From positions 1 through 57,574 of the forward strand of contig PLZW01000003.1 in NCBI GenBank assembly GCA_003153575.1: a stretch of 57,574 nucleotides of DNA, read 5' to 3'. The notes below the pieces were generated by a model. The model had not been told where the DNA came from. It saw only the letters and a program-made list of their open reading frames with translations, and did not search any database. Of the stretch, positions 36,397 through 45,611 are shown piece after piece. The stretch comes from Acidimicrobiaceae bacterium (GTDB lineage Bacteria; Actinomycetota; Acidimicrobiia; Acidimicrobiales; RAAP-2). Every line of letters begins with the position of its first letter. Position 1 is the stretch's first letter. Both the position numbers and the translations under genes were made by a program.

Positions 36397-36414
36397 GCCG
36401 ACGGATCGGGCTCA
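36394..36414. terminator. Small shared hairpin between convergent stops
   Basis: TGAGCC (36394-36399) and GGCTCA (36409-36414) pair around a 9-nt loop. The arms include the stop codons of the response regulator and of pstB. It is short and lacks a T-run, so it is a weak bidirectional terminator candidate. Confidence 0.35.
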
Positions 36415-37266
36415 ACCGAACCGGCCGTTCACGTAGTCGAGGGTGCGCGGGTCGGACGGCTCGCTGAAGAGCCGGGCCGACGGCCCGAACTCGATCAGCT
36501 CGCCGGCCTTGTCCTCTCCCATCAACAAGAAGGCGCAGCGGTCCGACACCCGCATGGCCTGCTGCATGTTGTGGGTCACGATCACGATGGTGACCCGGTC
36601 CTTCAGTTCGCCCACGAGCTCCTCGATGCGCTTGGTGGCGATCGGGTCGAGGGCCGACGTCGGCTCGTCCATGAGCAGGACCTCGGGCTCGACGGCCAGG
36701 GCGCGGGCGATGCACAGCCGCTGCTGCTCGCCGCCCGACAGGGTGCTGCCGTGGGCCTTCAGGCGGTCCTTCACGCTGTCCCACAGCGCCGCGGCGATGA
36801 GCGCCGACTCGGCCGCCTCGTCCAGGAGCGCCTTCTTGCGGACGCCGTTGAACCGGAGCCCGGCCACCGCGTTGTCGTAGATGCTCATGGTGGGGAACGG
36901 GTTGGGACGCTGGAACACCATGCCGACCCGGCTACGCAGCAGGGTGGGGTCACTCTCCGGTCCGTAGATGTCCAGATCGCCGAGGAGGATCTTCCCGGTG
37001 ACCCTGGCCGACCGCTCGGCGTCGTGCATGCGGTTCAAGGCCCGCAGCAGGGTGGTCTTGCCGGAGCCCGAGGGGCCGATGAGTGCCGTGGCCTCGCCGG
37101 CGCACACGTCGAAGCTGACGTTGCGCACGGCTGTGTGTCCACCGAAGGACACGGCCACGTCGCGCAACGTCATGACCACCTCACCGGCCGGCGCCTCGGT
37201 CAGCGCCCGCTCGGTCCGCTCGGTCAGCGTCTCCGCCACCCGGGGCATGGAATTGGACTCGGTCAT
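36412..37266 (-). CDS. pstB: Phosphate ABC transporter ATP-binding protein
   Basis: 284 residues. Walker [10 protein letters not shown], the Q-loop region [17 protein letters not shown] (the PNPF is typical of PstB), signature [16 protein letters not shown], Walker [14 protein letters not shown] and the switch His in VTHNMQQA. The N-terminal 30 residues before [16 protein letters not shown] are an extra tail. It energises phosphate uptake at the membrane with PstC and PstA. Last gene of the pstSCAB operon, with its start overlapping the pstA stop (ATGA). No phoU follows. Confidence 0.96.
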   Translation of the reverse strand: MTESNSMPRVAETLTERTERALTEAPAGEVVMTLRDVAVSFGGHTAVRNVSFDVCAGEATALIGPSGSGKTTLLRALNRMHDAERSARVTGKILLGDLDIYGPESDPTLLRSRVGMVFQRPNPFPTMSIYDNAVAGLRFNGVRKKALLDEAAESALIAAALWDSVKDRLKAHGSTLSGGEQQRLCIARALAVEPEVLLMDEPTSALDPIATKRIEELVGELKDRVTIVIVTHNMQQAMRVSDRCAFLLMGEDKAGELIEFGPSARLFSEPSDPRTLDYVNGRFG

Positions 37267-38171
37267 CGGCGCTCCCTGCGCAGGTAGACGGCAAGCAGGC
37301 GGCTGCCGATGCTGAGGACAAGGACGATGACCATGAGCAGCAGAGCGGCGCCCCAGGCGATCTGGACCAGATCGGCGTAGGGCTGGCTGCTGTATTGGTA
37401 GATCAGTGGCGGGAGGGCCGCCATGGTCTTGGTCGGATTCCACTGGAGGTACTGGTTGCCGAAGATGGTCAACAGGAGTGGCGCCGTCTCGCCGAGGCCA
37501 CGGGCGATGGCCAGGAGGACGCCGGTGATCACCCCGGGCAGCGCGGTCGGGACGACGATCTTCCGGGCGATGGTGGCCCGCCGGGCGCCGAGGGCCATGG
37601 CGGCCTCGTTGAGCGATCGGGGCACGCCCCTGAAGGCCGTCTCGCCGGCCCGGATGATGACCGGCAGCATGATGAACCCGACGGCAAATGATCCGGCCAG
37701 ACCGCTGTATCCGAAATTGTGGACGATGGCGATGTAGCCGAAGATGCCGACCGTGATCGAAGGGATGCCGGTCATGACGTCGGCCGTGAACCGGAGGGCG
37801 GCGGCGATCCGTCCGTCCGACTCGGTCAGGAACAGGCCGCACAGCAGACCGAGGGGCACGGCCACCGCGGTGCCGATCACGGTGATGACGGCGGTGCCGA
37901 CGATGGCGTTCCACACGCCGCCACCGGGGACACCCTCGGGTGTCGTCGACTTGGTGAAGAAGTCCACGTTCCAGGCCGGCAGACCCTTGGAGATCACGTA
38001 GACCACCACCGCCACCAGCGGAACGATGGCGATGGCCAGGAACAGCCAGCAGACCGTGAGGGCCACCCGCGAACCGAGCTTGCGGCGCTTCAAGCTGGAG
38101 GCGGCGGCGGCCTGGACGGCCCGTCGCCGCTCCACGATGGGATCGGGCGGGGTGTCGATCAGGACGGTCAC
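37263..38171 (-). CDS. pstA: Phosphate ABC transporter permease PstA
   Basis: 302 residues from a GTG that overlaps the pstC stop (GTGA). Six membrane helices, with the permease loop [20 protein letters not shown] contacting Pst[21 protein letters not shown] and [17 protein letters not shown] are PstA-type. It forms the transmembrane pore with PstC. The N-terminal 25 residues are cytoplasmic and basic ([10 protein letters not shown]). Confidence 0.95.
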   Translation of the reverse strand: MTVLIDTPPDPIVERRRAVQAAAASSLKRRKLGSRVALTVCWLFLAIAIVPLVAVVVYVISKGLPAWNVDFFTKSTTPEGVPGGGVWNAIVGTAVITVIGTAVAVPLGLLCGLFLTESDGRIAAALRFTADVMTGIPSITVGIFGYIAIVHNFGYSGLAGSFAVGFIMLPVIIRAGETAFRGVPRSLNEAAMALGARRATIARKIVVPTALPGVITGVLLAIARGLGETAPLLLTIFGNQYLQWNPTKTMAALPPLIYQYSSQPYADLVQIAWGAALLLMVIVLVLSIGSRLLAVYLRRERR

Positions 38172-39139
38172 GTGCCGACCTCGACGCCGGCACTCTGGTG
38201 ACCGGTCGACCAGACCAGCCAGCGCGCCGCCGAGTTGACCAGGATCCCGATCACGAGCAGCACCAGGCCGGCCCCGAACAGCGCGCTCAGCTCGGTGCCG
38301 GTGGACTCGCCGAAGTTGTTCACGATCAGCGACGGGATGGTGGCGGCGGACGACTTGAGCGAATGGGCGATGTACGGGGAGTTGCCGATCACCATTGCCA
38401 CCGCCACCGTCTCCCCCAGTGCCCGCCCGGTGGCCAGGGTGAACGCCCCCAGAATTCCCGTGCGGGACCCGGGCAGGACCACCTTGCGCAGCACCTGCCA
38501 CCGCGTGGCGCCGAGCGCCATGGCCCCTTCGACCTGGTCGGTCGGCACCACGATGAGCACGTCGCGGGAGATCGCCACCATGGTCGGGAGGATCATGACG
38601 AAGAGGATCACGCCGGCCAGCAGCAGACCCGTGCCGTTGTTGGGTCCGTTGAACAGCCCGGTCCAGCCGAATGCCGACGTCAGGAAGGGCTCGACGGTGT
38701 CGCGGAAGACGGGAGCGAGCACGATGAGTCCCCAGAGGCCGTAGACAACGCTCGGAATGGCGGCCAGCAGTTCCACGGTGGTCGACAGCGCGGGCCGCAC
38801 CCGCATCGGCACCAGGAAGGCGAGGGCGATAGCGGTGCCCAGGCCGACGGGAAAGGCGAGGACGACGGCGATGGCCGTCACCTCGAGGGTGCCGAGGATG
38901 AAGGGGAGCAGTCCGTACTGGCCGTGGGTCGGATTCCACGTTCCTCCGAAGATCCAGCCGACGCCGAGGGTGGCGAACGCCGGCTTGGCCTGGAGGATGA
39001 CGGCGACCAGGAACCAGACGGCCAGGGCACCGAACACGATGGCCGTCAGAGCCAGCATGCCCCGGTACCCGTTGTCGGGCAGCGAACGCCGCCGTCCCCG
39101 CCCGACCTTGGGGGATAGCGGCGTCTCCACTGTGGTCAT
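38168..39139 (-). CDS. pstC: Phosphate ABC transporter permease PstC
   Basis: 323 residues from the ATG at 39139, chosen for GAGG 8 nt upstream; a GTG two codons earlier is too close to that site. Six helices, [21 protein letters not shown] (a PstC hallmark), [16 protein letters not shown], and the ABC loop [20 protein letters not shown]. It pairs with PstA. Second gene of the operon, 48 bp after pstS. Confidence 0.95.
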   Translation of the reverse strand: MTTVETPLSPKVGRGRRRSLPDNGYRGMLALTAIVFGALAVWFLVAVILQAKPAFATLGVGWIFGGTWNPTHGQYGLLPFILGTLEVTAIAVVLAFPVGLGTAIALAFLVPMRVRPALSTTVELLAAIPSVVYGLWGLIVLAPVFRDTVEPFLTSAFGWTGLFNGPNNGTGLLLAGVILFVMILPTMVAISRDVLIVVPTDQVEGAMALGATRWQVLRKVVLPGSRTGILGAFTLATGRALGETVAVAMVIGNSPYIAHSLKSSAATIPSLIVNNFGESTGTELSALFGAGLVLLVIGILVNSAARWLVWSTGHQSAGVEVGT

Positions 39140-39187
39140 CGCCACGACCTCACGACCGGTGGTGCCCGACGGACCGGACCACCCGGC

Positions 39188-40372
39188 TCACTTCGTGAGC
39201 AGCGTCTGTCCGGAGGGACCCGTCACGGTCAGCAGCTGGGTCCGGTTCTGGTTCTGCACCGCCGGAGGAAGCGGCACGTAGTTCAGTCCACCAGCCAGGT
39301 CCTGTCCTCCGCCGGTGTGGGTGGTCCAGTCGAGAACCTTGACCACCTGGGCACCAGTCGTGGCGCTGGTCTGCTTCTGGAGGAAGATCGCCCAGCTGTA
39401 CCCCGAGATCGGGTAGCTGGTGGCCCCGGCCTGGTTCACGATGGAGAAGTCGGCGGCCGACACGCTGGTCTTCTGGTCGGCATCGGCGGCGACCGTGGCC
39501 AGACTGGGCGCCACGTAGAGGCCGGCCGAGTTCTTGACCTTCGCGTAGGTCATCTTGTTCTGGATGGCGTACGACAACTCGACGTAGCCGATCGAATACG
39601 GGGACGTGAGGATCGCGGATGCCACACCCGAGTTCTTCGGGGATTGGATGGCGGTGGAAGGCCAGGCGATCGTCTTCGAGGTGCCGAGCGTCCACGCCGT
39701 CGGGTTCGCCGACTTCAGGTAGTCGGTGAAGATGTACGTGGTGCCGGAGCTGTCGGCCCGGACCTCGGGGGTGATGGCGTGGGCCGGAAGGGTGACCGCT
39801 GGATTGAGGGCGGTGATCTGCGGGGCATTCCACATCGTGATGGTGCCGTCGAAGATGCCGGCCAGCGTCGGGCCGTCGAGCTTGATCCGGTGGGAGACGC
39901 CGGGCAGGTTGTAGGCGACGGCGACGCCGCCGAGGATGTCGGGGATCTGGACCACGGATCCGGACGACGCGGGTACCTTGGCCAGGTCGGCGGCAGCCAT
40001 CGGGACGTCGGATGCGGCGAAGGCGACCGATCCGCCCTCGAAGGCGGTGATGCCGGCACCGCTACCGACACCCTGGTAGTTGATCTGCAGCGCCTGGTTC
40101 AGGCTCGTGTACTTGTAGAACGCCGAGTTGAAGAACGGTTGGACGAAGGTCGACCCCGAGGCGTTGAGCGAGCCTCCCGGCGCCTTCAGGTCGGCGGCGA
40201 GGTACGCGGCATTGTTGGCGGACAGCGTGCCGCCCGGCTTGGTGGTGGTCGTGGTGGTCGAACTCGAGGACGAGGAGCTGCAGGCGGACAGGAGGGCCGC
40301 CCCGGCCAGGCCCACGGCCAGCATCGGGACGATGCGGCGCCGGTGGGTGCGGTTGGTGTTCCAGCTGGTCAC
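39188..40372 (-). CDS. pstS: Phosphate-binding lipoprotein PstS
   Basis: 394 residues from the GTG at 40372; earlier in-frame starts would place the signal peptide deep inside the protein. A basic N-terminus (THRRR), a hydrophobic core and the lipobox LSAC show a lipoprotein, followed by a Ser/Thr-rich linker of about 20 residues. LNASGSTFVQPFFNSAFYKY, YQGVGSGAGITAFEGGSVAFAASDVPM and VRADSSGTTYIFTDYL supply the phosphate-binding Ser, Thr, Asp and Arg. It captures phosphate outside the membrane for PstCAB. First gene of the operon, preceded by a good Pho-box-like array. Confidence 0.95.
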   Translation of the reverse strand: MTSWNTNRTHRRRIVPMLAVGLAGAALLSACSSSSSSSTTTTTTKPGGTLSANNAAYLAADLKAPGGSLNASGSTFVQPFFNSAFYKYTSLNQALQINYQGVGSGAGITAFEGGSVAFAASDVPMAAADLAKVPASSGSVVQIPDILGGVAVAYNLPGVSHRIKLDGPTLAGIFDGTITMWNAPQITALNPAVTLPAHAITPEVRADSSGTTYIFTDYLKSANPTAWTLGTSKTIAWPSTAIQSPKNSGVASAILTSPYSIGYVELSYAIQNKMTYAKVKNSAGLYVAPSLATVAADADQKTSVSAADFSIVNQAGATSYPISGYSWAIFLQKQTSATTGAQVVKVLDWTTHTGGGQDLAGGLNYVPLPPAVQNQNRTQLLTVTGPSGQTLLTK

Positions 40373-40454
40373 AGGTGGTCTGCCTTTCGGTTCGGTCGGG
40401 TGCGCGCCGGTGGCGCCGGTGGTTTTACCGTTGATCCCGACGCTACCGAGGTCA

Positions 40455-40483
40455 GCTGAACGCAAAGTGAAATGGAGGTGAAC
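40455..40483 (-). promoter_or_regulatory. Pho box upstream of pstS
   Basis: On the minus strand three heptamers lie at exact 11-bp steps: GTTCACC (40483-40477), TTTCACT (40472-40466) and GTTCAGC (40461-40455). This is the architecture known for actinobacterial PhoP-binding direct-repeat units. The array ends 83 bp upstream of the pstS start and is oriented with the gene. Confidence 0.7.
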
Positions 40484-40524
40484 GGGACACGAACTTCAGG
40501 GGAGCACGCGATGAACTGGACGCG

Positions 40525-41442
40525 TCATTCCGTCCAGGCGAAATCCCGGATGATGGACGCCAGCTCCAACGGTTGATCGCCTTGGATGCTGTGCCCGGCG
40601 TCCTCGACCACGATGACCGAATCGTCGGGTCGCCGGCGGCGGAACTCGGCGACGTCGTCGTCGTCCACCACCGGGGACCGGCTCCCGCGGGCCAGAAGCA
40701 CCGGGACCGGGATCGCCTGGAGGACGTCCCACAGGGCACCGAACTCCGCCCGTTCGACGTGCAGTCCGGTGTCGGCCGTGGGGCGGCCGATCTGGTGACG
40801 CCACGTCCAGGTGCCGTCGGGCAGCTGCACCGAGTTGTGGAGGACCCCCCGTCGTAGCGACGACTCGGACCGCGTCGGGTTGAACTGGATGGTGCGCTCG
40901 AGGATCTCGTCGAAGGTGGCGAACGACTCCGGCCCGGACAGGAAGGCGGCGATGTCGGTCGTCTTGTCGCTCGTGACCCCCGGTGTGATGTCGACCAGCA
41001 GCAGACGGCGGACCAGGTGGGGATGACGGGCGGCGAGGGCGATCGACGTGGCGCCGCCCAACGACATGCCCACCACCGCCCGGGCGTCCGGTGCGAACCG
41101 TTCGACGACCTTGGCGACATCGTCGGCCATGGCCCCCGGATCGAGCCAGGCCGAGTCGCGGGGCCAGTCGGAGTGCCCGTGACCGGGAAGGTCGACGGCC
41201 AGCAGCGGCCGGTCGAGGGCGAGGGCCACCGTGTCCCAGGTGTGGGCGTTCTGCCCACCGCCGTGCAGGAAGACCAGCTCGGGTGGGGTCTCTCCCCACA
41301 ACAGGGCACTGACCCGCCGCCCCGGCGCCACCTCGATGGACTCCCGCCGCACGACCGGACGACCGTCGTAGGGCAGGCCCACCTCTTCGGCGTTCTCGTG
41401 GAACAGCGAGAACTCGTCGTAGGTCGTTTCGGGCTCGGTCAC
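40525..41442 (-). CDS. Alpha/beta hydrolase
   Basis: 305 residues from a GTG overlapping the upstream stop (GTGA). Oxyanion motif FLHGGGQNAHTW, nucleophile elbow VVGMSLGGATS (Ser), acid region in LLARGSRSPVVDDDD and catalytic His in DAGHSIQGD. The N-terminal 55 residues are polar and probably form a cap extension. The substrate could be an ester or lactone. It is co-translated with the LLM oxidoreductase, so the two may act in one catabolic route. Confidence 0.88.
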   Translation of the reverse strand: MTEPETTYDEFSLFHENAEEVGLPYDGRPVVRRESIEVAPGRRVSALLWGETPPELVFLHGGGQNAHTWDTVALALDRPLLAVDLPGHGHSDWPRDSAWLDPGAMADDVAKVVERFAPDARAVVGMSLGGATSIALAARHPHLVRRLLLVDITPGVTSDKTTDIAAFLSGPESFATFDEILERTIQFNPTRSESSLRRGVLHNSVQLPDGTWTWRHQIGRPTADTGLHVERAEFGALWDVLQAIPVPVLLARGSRSPVVDDDDVAEFRRRRPDDSVIVVEDAGHSIQGDQPLELASIIRDFAWTE

Positions 41443-42494
41443 GGCAGTTCCTCCGGTGCGGGTAGGAAGGGTCCAACTTCGGTGTCGTCGGCCCCGGCGA
41501 GCTGGTCGACGAGCTCGCCCAGGGTGTCGTCGGCCACGAGGTAGGGCGTGTAGAACCCGACCCGGTCGACGAGTCCGCCGAAGCGGGTGACGACCTCGGC
41601 CGCCACCTCGGCCGGCGAGCCGACGGCGGCCAGGGTGGCCAGCATGACGTCATCGATGCGGGCGGGCATCTCGTCCCACCGCCCCGATTTGCTCAGCGCG
41701 TTGAGCTCGGGCTGCAGCTCCTCCCACCCCTCGACCTCCAGCACGGGCCGGTAGGCCGGGGTCGACGCGTAGAAGGAGAGGAGCCAGCGGCCGGCCAGGC
41801 AGGCCATCTCCAGCTCGGCCTCGTCCCGTCCGCAGCACACGATCACCTCACCGGTCACCGTCAGGTCCGACCGGGACCGGCCGCCACGGGCCAGGCCCTC
41901 GGCCAACGCCGGCAGGGTCCGGGTCCGCAGGTGCGATCCGGTGTTGAACGGCATCACCAGCAGACCGTCGGCGACCTCGGCGGCGAGCGACACCATTTGC
42001 GGTCCCAGTCCGCCGAGGGCGATCGGCGGCAGACCGAAGGGGTGGGGTCCCGGATTGAACATCGGGGGCATCAGGGTGTGCGAGGTGAACTCGCCGCGGA
42101 AGTCCAGTCGGTCACCGGTCTCCCACGCCGCGAAGATGGCCCGCAGGGCACCGATGCATTCGCGCATGCGGGCGATCGGCCGCTCGAAACCCGCCCCGTA
42201 GCGCTTCTCCACCTGGGCGCGGATCTGACTGCCCAACCCGAGTGTGAACCGCCCCTCGGCCAGGAGCTGGAGGTCCCACGCCTGATGGGCCAGCTGGACC
42301 GGGTTCCGGGGGAAGGCGATGGCCACATTGGTGGCCAGCTCGAGCGTGGTCGTGGTCCCGGCGGCCAGGACGAGGGGGGTGAACACGTCGTGCGGACCCT
42401 CGAACGTGAACGCCCCGTCGACCCCGAGCGCCTCCAGGCGACGGGCGTGGGCGGCCGCGTCCTCGAGGCCGGCCAGCTGGGTGTCGAACTGCAT
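41439..42494 (-). CDS. LLM-class F420-dependent oxidoreductase
   Basis: 351 residues from the ATG at 42494. The TIM-barrel landmarks of luciferase-like monooxygenases are LEALGVDGAFTFEGPHD, LELATNVAIAFPRNPVQLAH, GRFTLGLGSQIRAQVEKRYG and PPIALGGLGPQMVSLAAEVAD. The version without FMN-specific features and with this C-terminal region resembles the actinobacterial TIGR03617-type F420 family. F420 use is inferred from family and host type. The reaction is hydride transfer to or from an unknown substrate. Its stop overlaps the hydrolase start. Confidence 0.88.
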   Translation of the reverse strand: MQFDTQLAGLEDAAAHARRLEALGVDGAFTFEGPHDVFTPLVLAAGTTTTLELATNVAIAFPRNPVQLAHQAWDLQLLAEGRFTLGLGSQIRAQVEKRYGAGFERPIARMRECIGALRAIFAAWETGDRLDFRGEFTSHTLMPPMFNPGPHPFGLPPIALGGLGPQMVSLAAEVADGLLVMPFNTGSHLRTRTLPALAEGLARGGRSRSDLTVTGEVIVCCGRDEAELEMACLAGRWLLSFYASTPAYRPVLEVEGWEELQPELNALSKSGRWDEMPARIDDVMLATLAAVGSPAEVAAEVVTRFGGLVDRVGFYTPYLVADDTLGELVDQLAGADDTEVGPFLPAPEELP

Positions 42495-42605
42495 CGGCCC
42501 ATGCTCCCACCGACGCCGACCCGCTGTCGCCGTGGCCGCCCGGAGGTCCGCACCTCGGAACCATGGTCCCCGACCGTCATTCGGACCCGATGGCACACTG
42601 GGGCG

Positions 42606-43907
42606 ATGGCACCGCTGATCTGCACCCCGGACGAGGCGGTGGGCCACATCGGCGCCACCGACACCATCGGCTTCGGCCTCGGTCCGGCCAATCCGGACGC
42701 GTTCCTGACCGCCATGAGCCGACGGGACGACTGGGTCGACCTCACCGTCGGCGGCGCGCTGCTGCTCGGCTACTACGAGTTCCTGGCCCACCCGGGCGTC
42801 TCCTATCGGTGCGGCTTCTTCGGGCCGGCGGAGCGCATCCTGCTGGCCGGCGGGGCCAACATCGAGCTGGTCCCGGGCGGCTTCCGGCAGTTCGCCCCGA
42901 TCCTGCGCCGCTACAACCCCCGGGTCATGACGGTGCTCGCCGCGCCGCCCGACGACGGCACCGTCAACCTCTCCCTCCACATCGGCGCCACCTACGACGA
43001 ACTGCTGCTGGCCGGACGCGACCCCGACCGCCTGCTGGTCGTCGAAGTGAACCCCCACCTACCCCGGACCCGGTCGCTCGCCCCCGAGTACGCCAACACC
43101 CTCCCGCTGGACATCATCGACATCCTGGTCGAGGCGGACGGTGCCCCGTTCACCCTGGCCCAAGCCGCCCCCGACGAGATCGACGAGGCCATCGCCGACC
43201 AGGCCCGCTCGTTCGTGACCGACGGCGCCACCCTCCAGATCGGGATCGGAGCGGTGCCCAACATGGTGGCCACCAAACTGGCCGACGGCCCGGGTGGCGG
43301 CTACGGCATCCACTCCGAGATGTTTACCGAAGGGCTCATGCGCCTCCATCAGGCCGGCAAGGTCACCAACGATGCCAAGCGGCTGTTCAACGGGGTCTCC
43401 ATCACCACCTTCGCGCTCGGGTCGGCCGAGCTCTACGCGTGGCTGGACGGCAACGCGGACGTGGCCTTCGTGCCCGTCCAGGTGGTGAACGACCCGACGG
43501 TCATCGCCCAGAACCACGCTTTCGTCTCCGTCAACGGCGCCCTCAGCGTCGACCTCTACGGCCAAGTGGTGGCCGACAACATCGACGGACGCCAGATATC
43601 GGGCGTGGGCGGGCACGAGGACTTCGTGGCCGGTGCCGAGATGCGCGTCGACGACCACTCTTTGATCTGCCTCCGGTCGACGGCCGTGTCCAACGGGGTG
43701 ACGCGCTCCCGGATCGTGCCGTTCCTGCCGGAGGGCTCGGTGGTCTCCACCCCCCGCCACCACACCGGGGTCGTGATCACCGAGCACGGTTCGGCCGACC
43801 TGTCGGGGAGGACGGTGCGCGAGCGTGCCACCGCCCTGGCCGAGATCGCCCACCCGGACTTCCGCGACGGGCTGCGGGCGGTGGCCGCCACCCTCGGGCG
43901 TCTCTGA
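42606..43907 (+). CDS. Acetyl-CoA hydrolase/CoA-transferase family protein
   Basis: 433 residues from the ATG at 42606. It has the two-domain fold of the 4-hydroxybutyrate CoA-transferase/acetyl-CoA hydrolase group, with TLQIGIGAVPNMVATKLAD and GYGIHSEMFTEGLMRL, in which the Glu of HSEMF is the expected catalytic residue. The C-terminal part contains GGHEDFVAGAEM and RTVRERATALAEIAHPDFR. It moves CoA between acyl groups in the cytosol; acceptor and donor are unknown. The EEP gene starts 4 bp downstream. Confidence 0.88.
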   Translation: MAPLICTPDEAVGHIGATDTIGFGLGPANPDAFLTAMSRRDDWVDLTVGGALLLGYYEFLAHPGVSYRCGFFGPAERILLAGGANIELVPGGFRQFAPILRRYNPRVMTVLAAPPDDGTVNLSLHIGATYDELLLAGRDPDRLLVVEVNPHLPRTRSLAPEYANTLPLDIIDILVEADGAPFTLAQAAPDEIDEAIADQARSFVTDGATLQIGIGAVPNMVATKLADGPGGGYGIHSEMFTEGLMRLHQAGKVTNDAKRLFNGVSITTFALGSAELYAWLDGNADVAFVPVQVVNDPTVIAQNHAFVSVNGALSVDLYGQVVADNIDGRQISGVGGHEDFVAGAEMRVDDHSLICLRSTAVSNGVTRSRIVPFLPEGSVVSTPRHHTGVVITEHGSADLSGRTVRERATALAEIAHPDFRDGLRAVAATLGRL

Positions 43908-43911
43908 CCCG

Positions 43912-44775
43912 GTGGACCTCACCGGACCCGACGACCGGACGGTCGCCACGTCGGCACCGTCCCGGCGGCCCGACGGGCCGGCCCACCTCCGGGTGGCCAG
44001 CTTCAACGTCCACATGGGGGTGGACGGGTGGGGCCGTCCCTATGACCTGGTGGCCGAGTGCGCCGCGCTCGACGCCGACGTCCTCGTCCTCCAGGAGGCG
44101 TGGACCCCCGACGACGGCACGGACGGCACGGCCGCCCGGGTCGCCGACGGCCTCGGGTACACCGTGGTCGGCGAGGCCGACCTCGCCCGCGCCCGCCTCT
44201 ACGAGCCGGTGGCCACCGACACCGACCGTTGGGCACCGAGGTTCGGGCAGGTGCGCAAGACCCTCCACCTCGACCTGGAGCGGCTCAAGGTGGCGCCCGG
44301 CCCCCGCCACCGGGGGTTCCAGCGGGGCCGGTGGGGCGTGGCCGTCCTGGCCCGGGTGCCGTGCCGGGACCCCGAGGTCCTGCCCCTCGGGAAGCTCCGG
44401 CGGGATCCGGCCCGACGGGCCGCGGTCCGGTGCACCACCGACCTCGGAGCAGCCGAGCTCACTGTGCTCGGGACGCACATGTCCCACATCACCCACCTGT
44501 CGCCGGCGCAGTACCGTCGGCTCGCCCACCTGGTGCCGTCGCTCGACCGGCCGGCGCTGCTGGCCGGTGACATGAACATGTGGGGCCCGCCGGCAGCGTC
44601 GTTCTTCCGGGGGTGGCGTCGCGCCGTGGTCGGGCGGACGTGGCCGGCCCACCGACCCCACAGCCAACTCGACCACATCCTCGTCACCCCGGCCCTGGAG
44701 GTCGTGGACGCCAGGGTGGCGGGAGCCAGCGGCTCGGACCACCGGCCCGTGGTCGTCACCGTGGCCCTGGCCTGA
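43912..44775 (+). CDS. Endonuclease/exonuclease/phosphatase-fold protein
   Basis: 287 residues from a GTG. EEP-superfamily motifs are in order: ASFNVHMG (Asn), LQEAW (Glu, metal), a middle LGTHMSHIT (His), LLAGDMNMWG (Asp/Asn), SQLDHILV (Asp) and SGSDHRPVVV (Asp-His). The superfamily includes nucleases, phosphoesterases and sphingomyelinases; no signal peptide is visible, so a cytosolic role is likely. The position 4 bp after the CoA-transferase suggests co-transcription, though the functional link is not clear. Confidence 0.88.
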   Translation: MDLTGPDDRTVATSAPSRRPDGPAHLRVASFNVHMGVDGWGRPYDLVAECAALDADVLVLQEAWTPDDGTDGTAARVADGLGYTVVGEADLARARLYEPVATDTDRWAPRFGQVRKTLHLDLERLKVAPGPRHRGFQRGRWGVAVLARVPCRDPEVLPLGKLRRDPARRAAVRCTTDLGAAELTVLGTHMSHITHLSPAQYRRLAHLVPSLDRPALLAGDMNMWGPPAASFFRGWRRAVVGRTWPAHRPHSQLDHILVTPALEVVDARVAGASGSDHRPVVVTVALA

Positions 44776-44822
44776 GCCCCGCACCCGGGGCACCCCGCCA
44801 GGACCGGGGATAGCGTCTGTCC

Positions 44823-45611
44823 ATGACCGACCCCCTGGACGACTTCGAGCGATCGGCTTTCACCTTCGAAGGCGCCACCCGCACCGTCTACCGGACCGGA
44901 TCCGGTCCGGCGGTCATCGTGATCAGCGAGATCCCCGGCATCACGCCGAGCGTGGCCCGCTTCGGCCGCATGGTCGCCGCCATCGGCTGCACGGCGGTGA
45001 TGCCCCACGTCTTCGGCGACGACGGACGTGACCCGACGATGCCCCTGGCCCTCAAGGAGGTGGCCAAGGCATGCGTCTCCAAGGAGTTCACCGTCCTGGC
45101 CCTCGACCAGACCAGCCCCATCACGGTGTGGCTGCGCGCCCTGGCCAAAGACGAGCACAAACGCTGCGGCGGTCCGGGTGTCGGGGCGGTCGGCATGTGC
45201 CTCACCGGAGGATTCGCCCTGGCCATGATGATCGACGACGTCGTCCTCGCTCCCGTGCTGAGCCAGCCATCCCTCCCCTTCCCGGTGTCCGCCACCCGCC
45301 GGCGTGCACTCGGCATCAGCGACGAGGACGCCCGCAGGGTCCAGGAGCGGGTGGCGGCCGGGGTGTGCGTCCTCGGTCTGCGGTTCACCGGTGACCGGGC
45401 GGCCCCGCCGGAGCGGTTCGCCGCCCTGCGCGAGCTGCTCGGTGACGGATTCGTCGGCGTCGAGCTCGACTCGTCGCCCGGCAATCCCCACGGCCATCGC
45501 AGAGGAGCCCATTCCGTGCTCACCGAGGATCTCGACGATCGGCCCGGCACCCCGACCCGGGAAGCGCTCGACCAGGTCCTCGACCTCTTCCGCACCCGCC
45601 TGCTCGGGTGA
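44823..45611 (+). CDS. Dienelactone hydrolase family protein
   Basis: 262 residues. VIVISEIPGITPSVARFGRM and the nucleophile elbow GVGAVGMCLTGGFALAM (Cys, the DLH-type GxCxGG) match the dienelactone hydrolase family. The catalytic Asp and His are probably in LRFTGDRAAPPERF and SPGNPHGHRRGAHSV. Classic members open dienelactones in chloro-aromatic degradation, but many actinobacterial homologues have unknown esters as substrate. Its stop overlaps the next gene (GTGA). Confidence 0.88.
   Translation: MTDPLDDFERSAFTFEGATRTVYRTGSGPAVIVISEIPGITPSVARFGRMVAAIGCTAVMPHVFGDDGRDPTMPLALKEVAKACVSKEFTVLALDQTSPITVWLRALAKDEHKRCGGPGVGAVGMCLTGGFALAMMIDDVVLAPVLSQPSLPFPVSATRRRALGISDEDARRVQERVAAGVCVLGLRFTGDRAAPPERFAALRELLGDGFVGVELDSSPGNPHGHRRGAHSVLTEDLDDRPGTPTREALDQVLDLFRTRLLG

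Noticed and set aside
41931..42605. N-terminal 225 codons of the long frame leading into the CoA-transferase
   Set aside because: It is antisense to the LLM oxidoreductase and shows no domain; the ATG at 42606 begins the family match.
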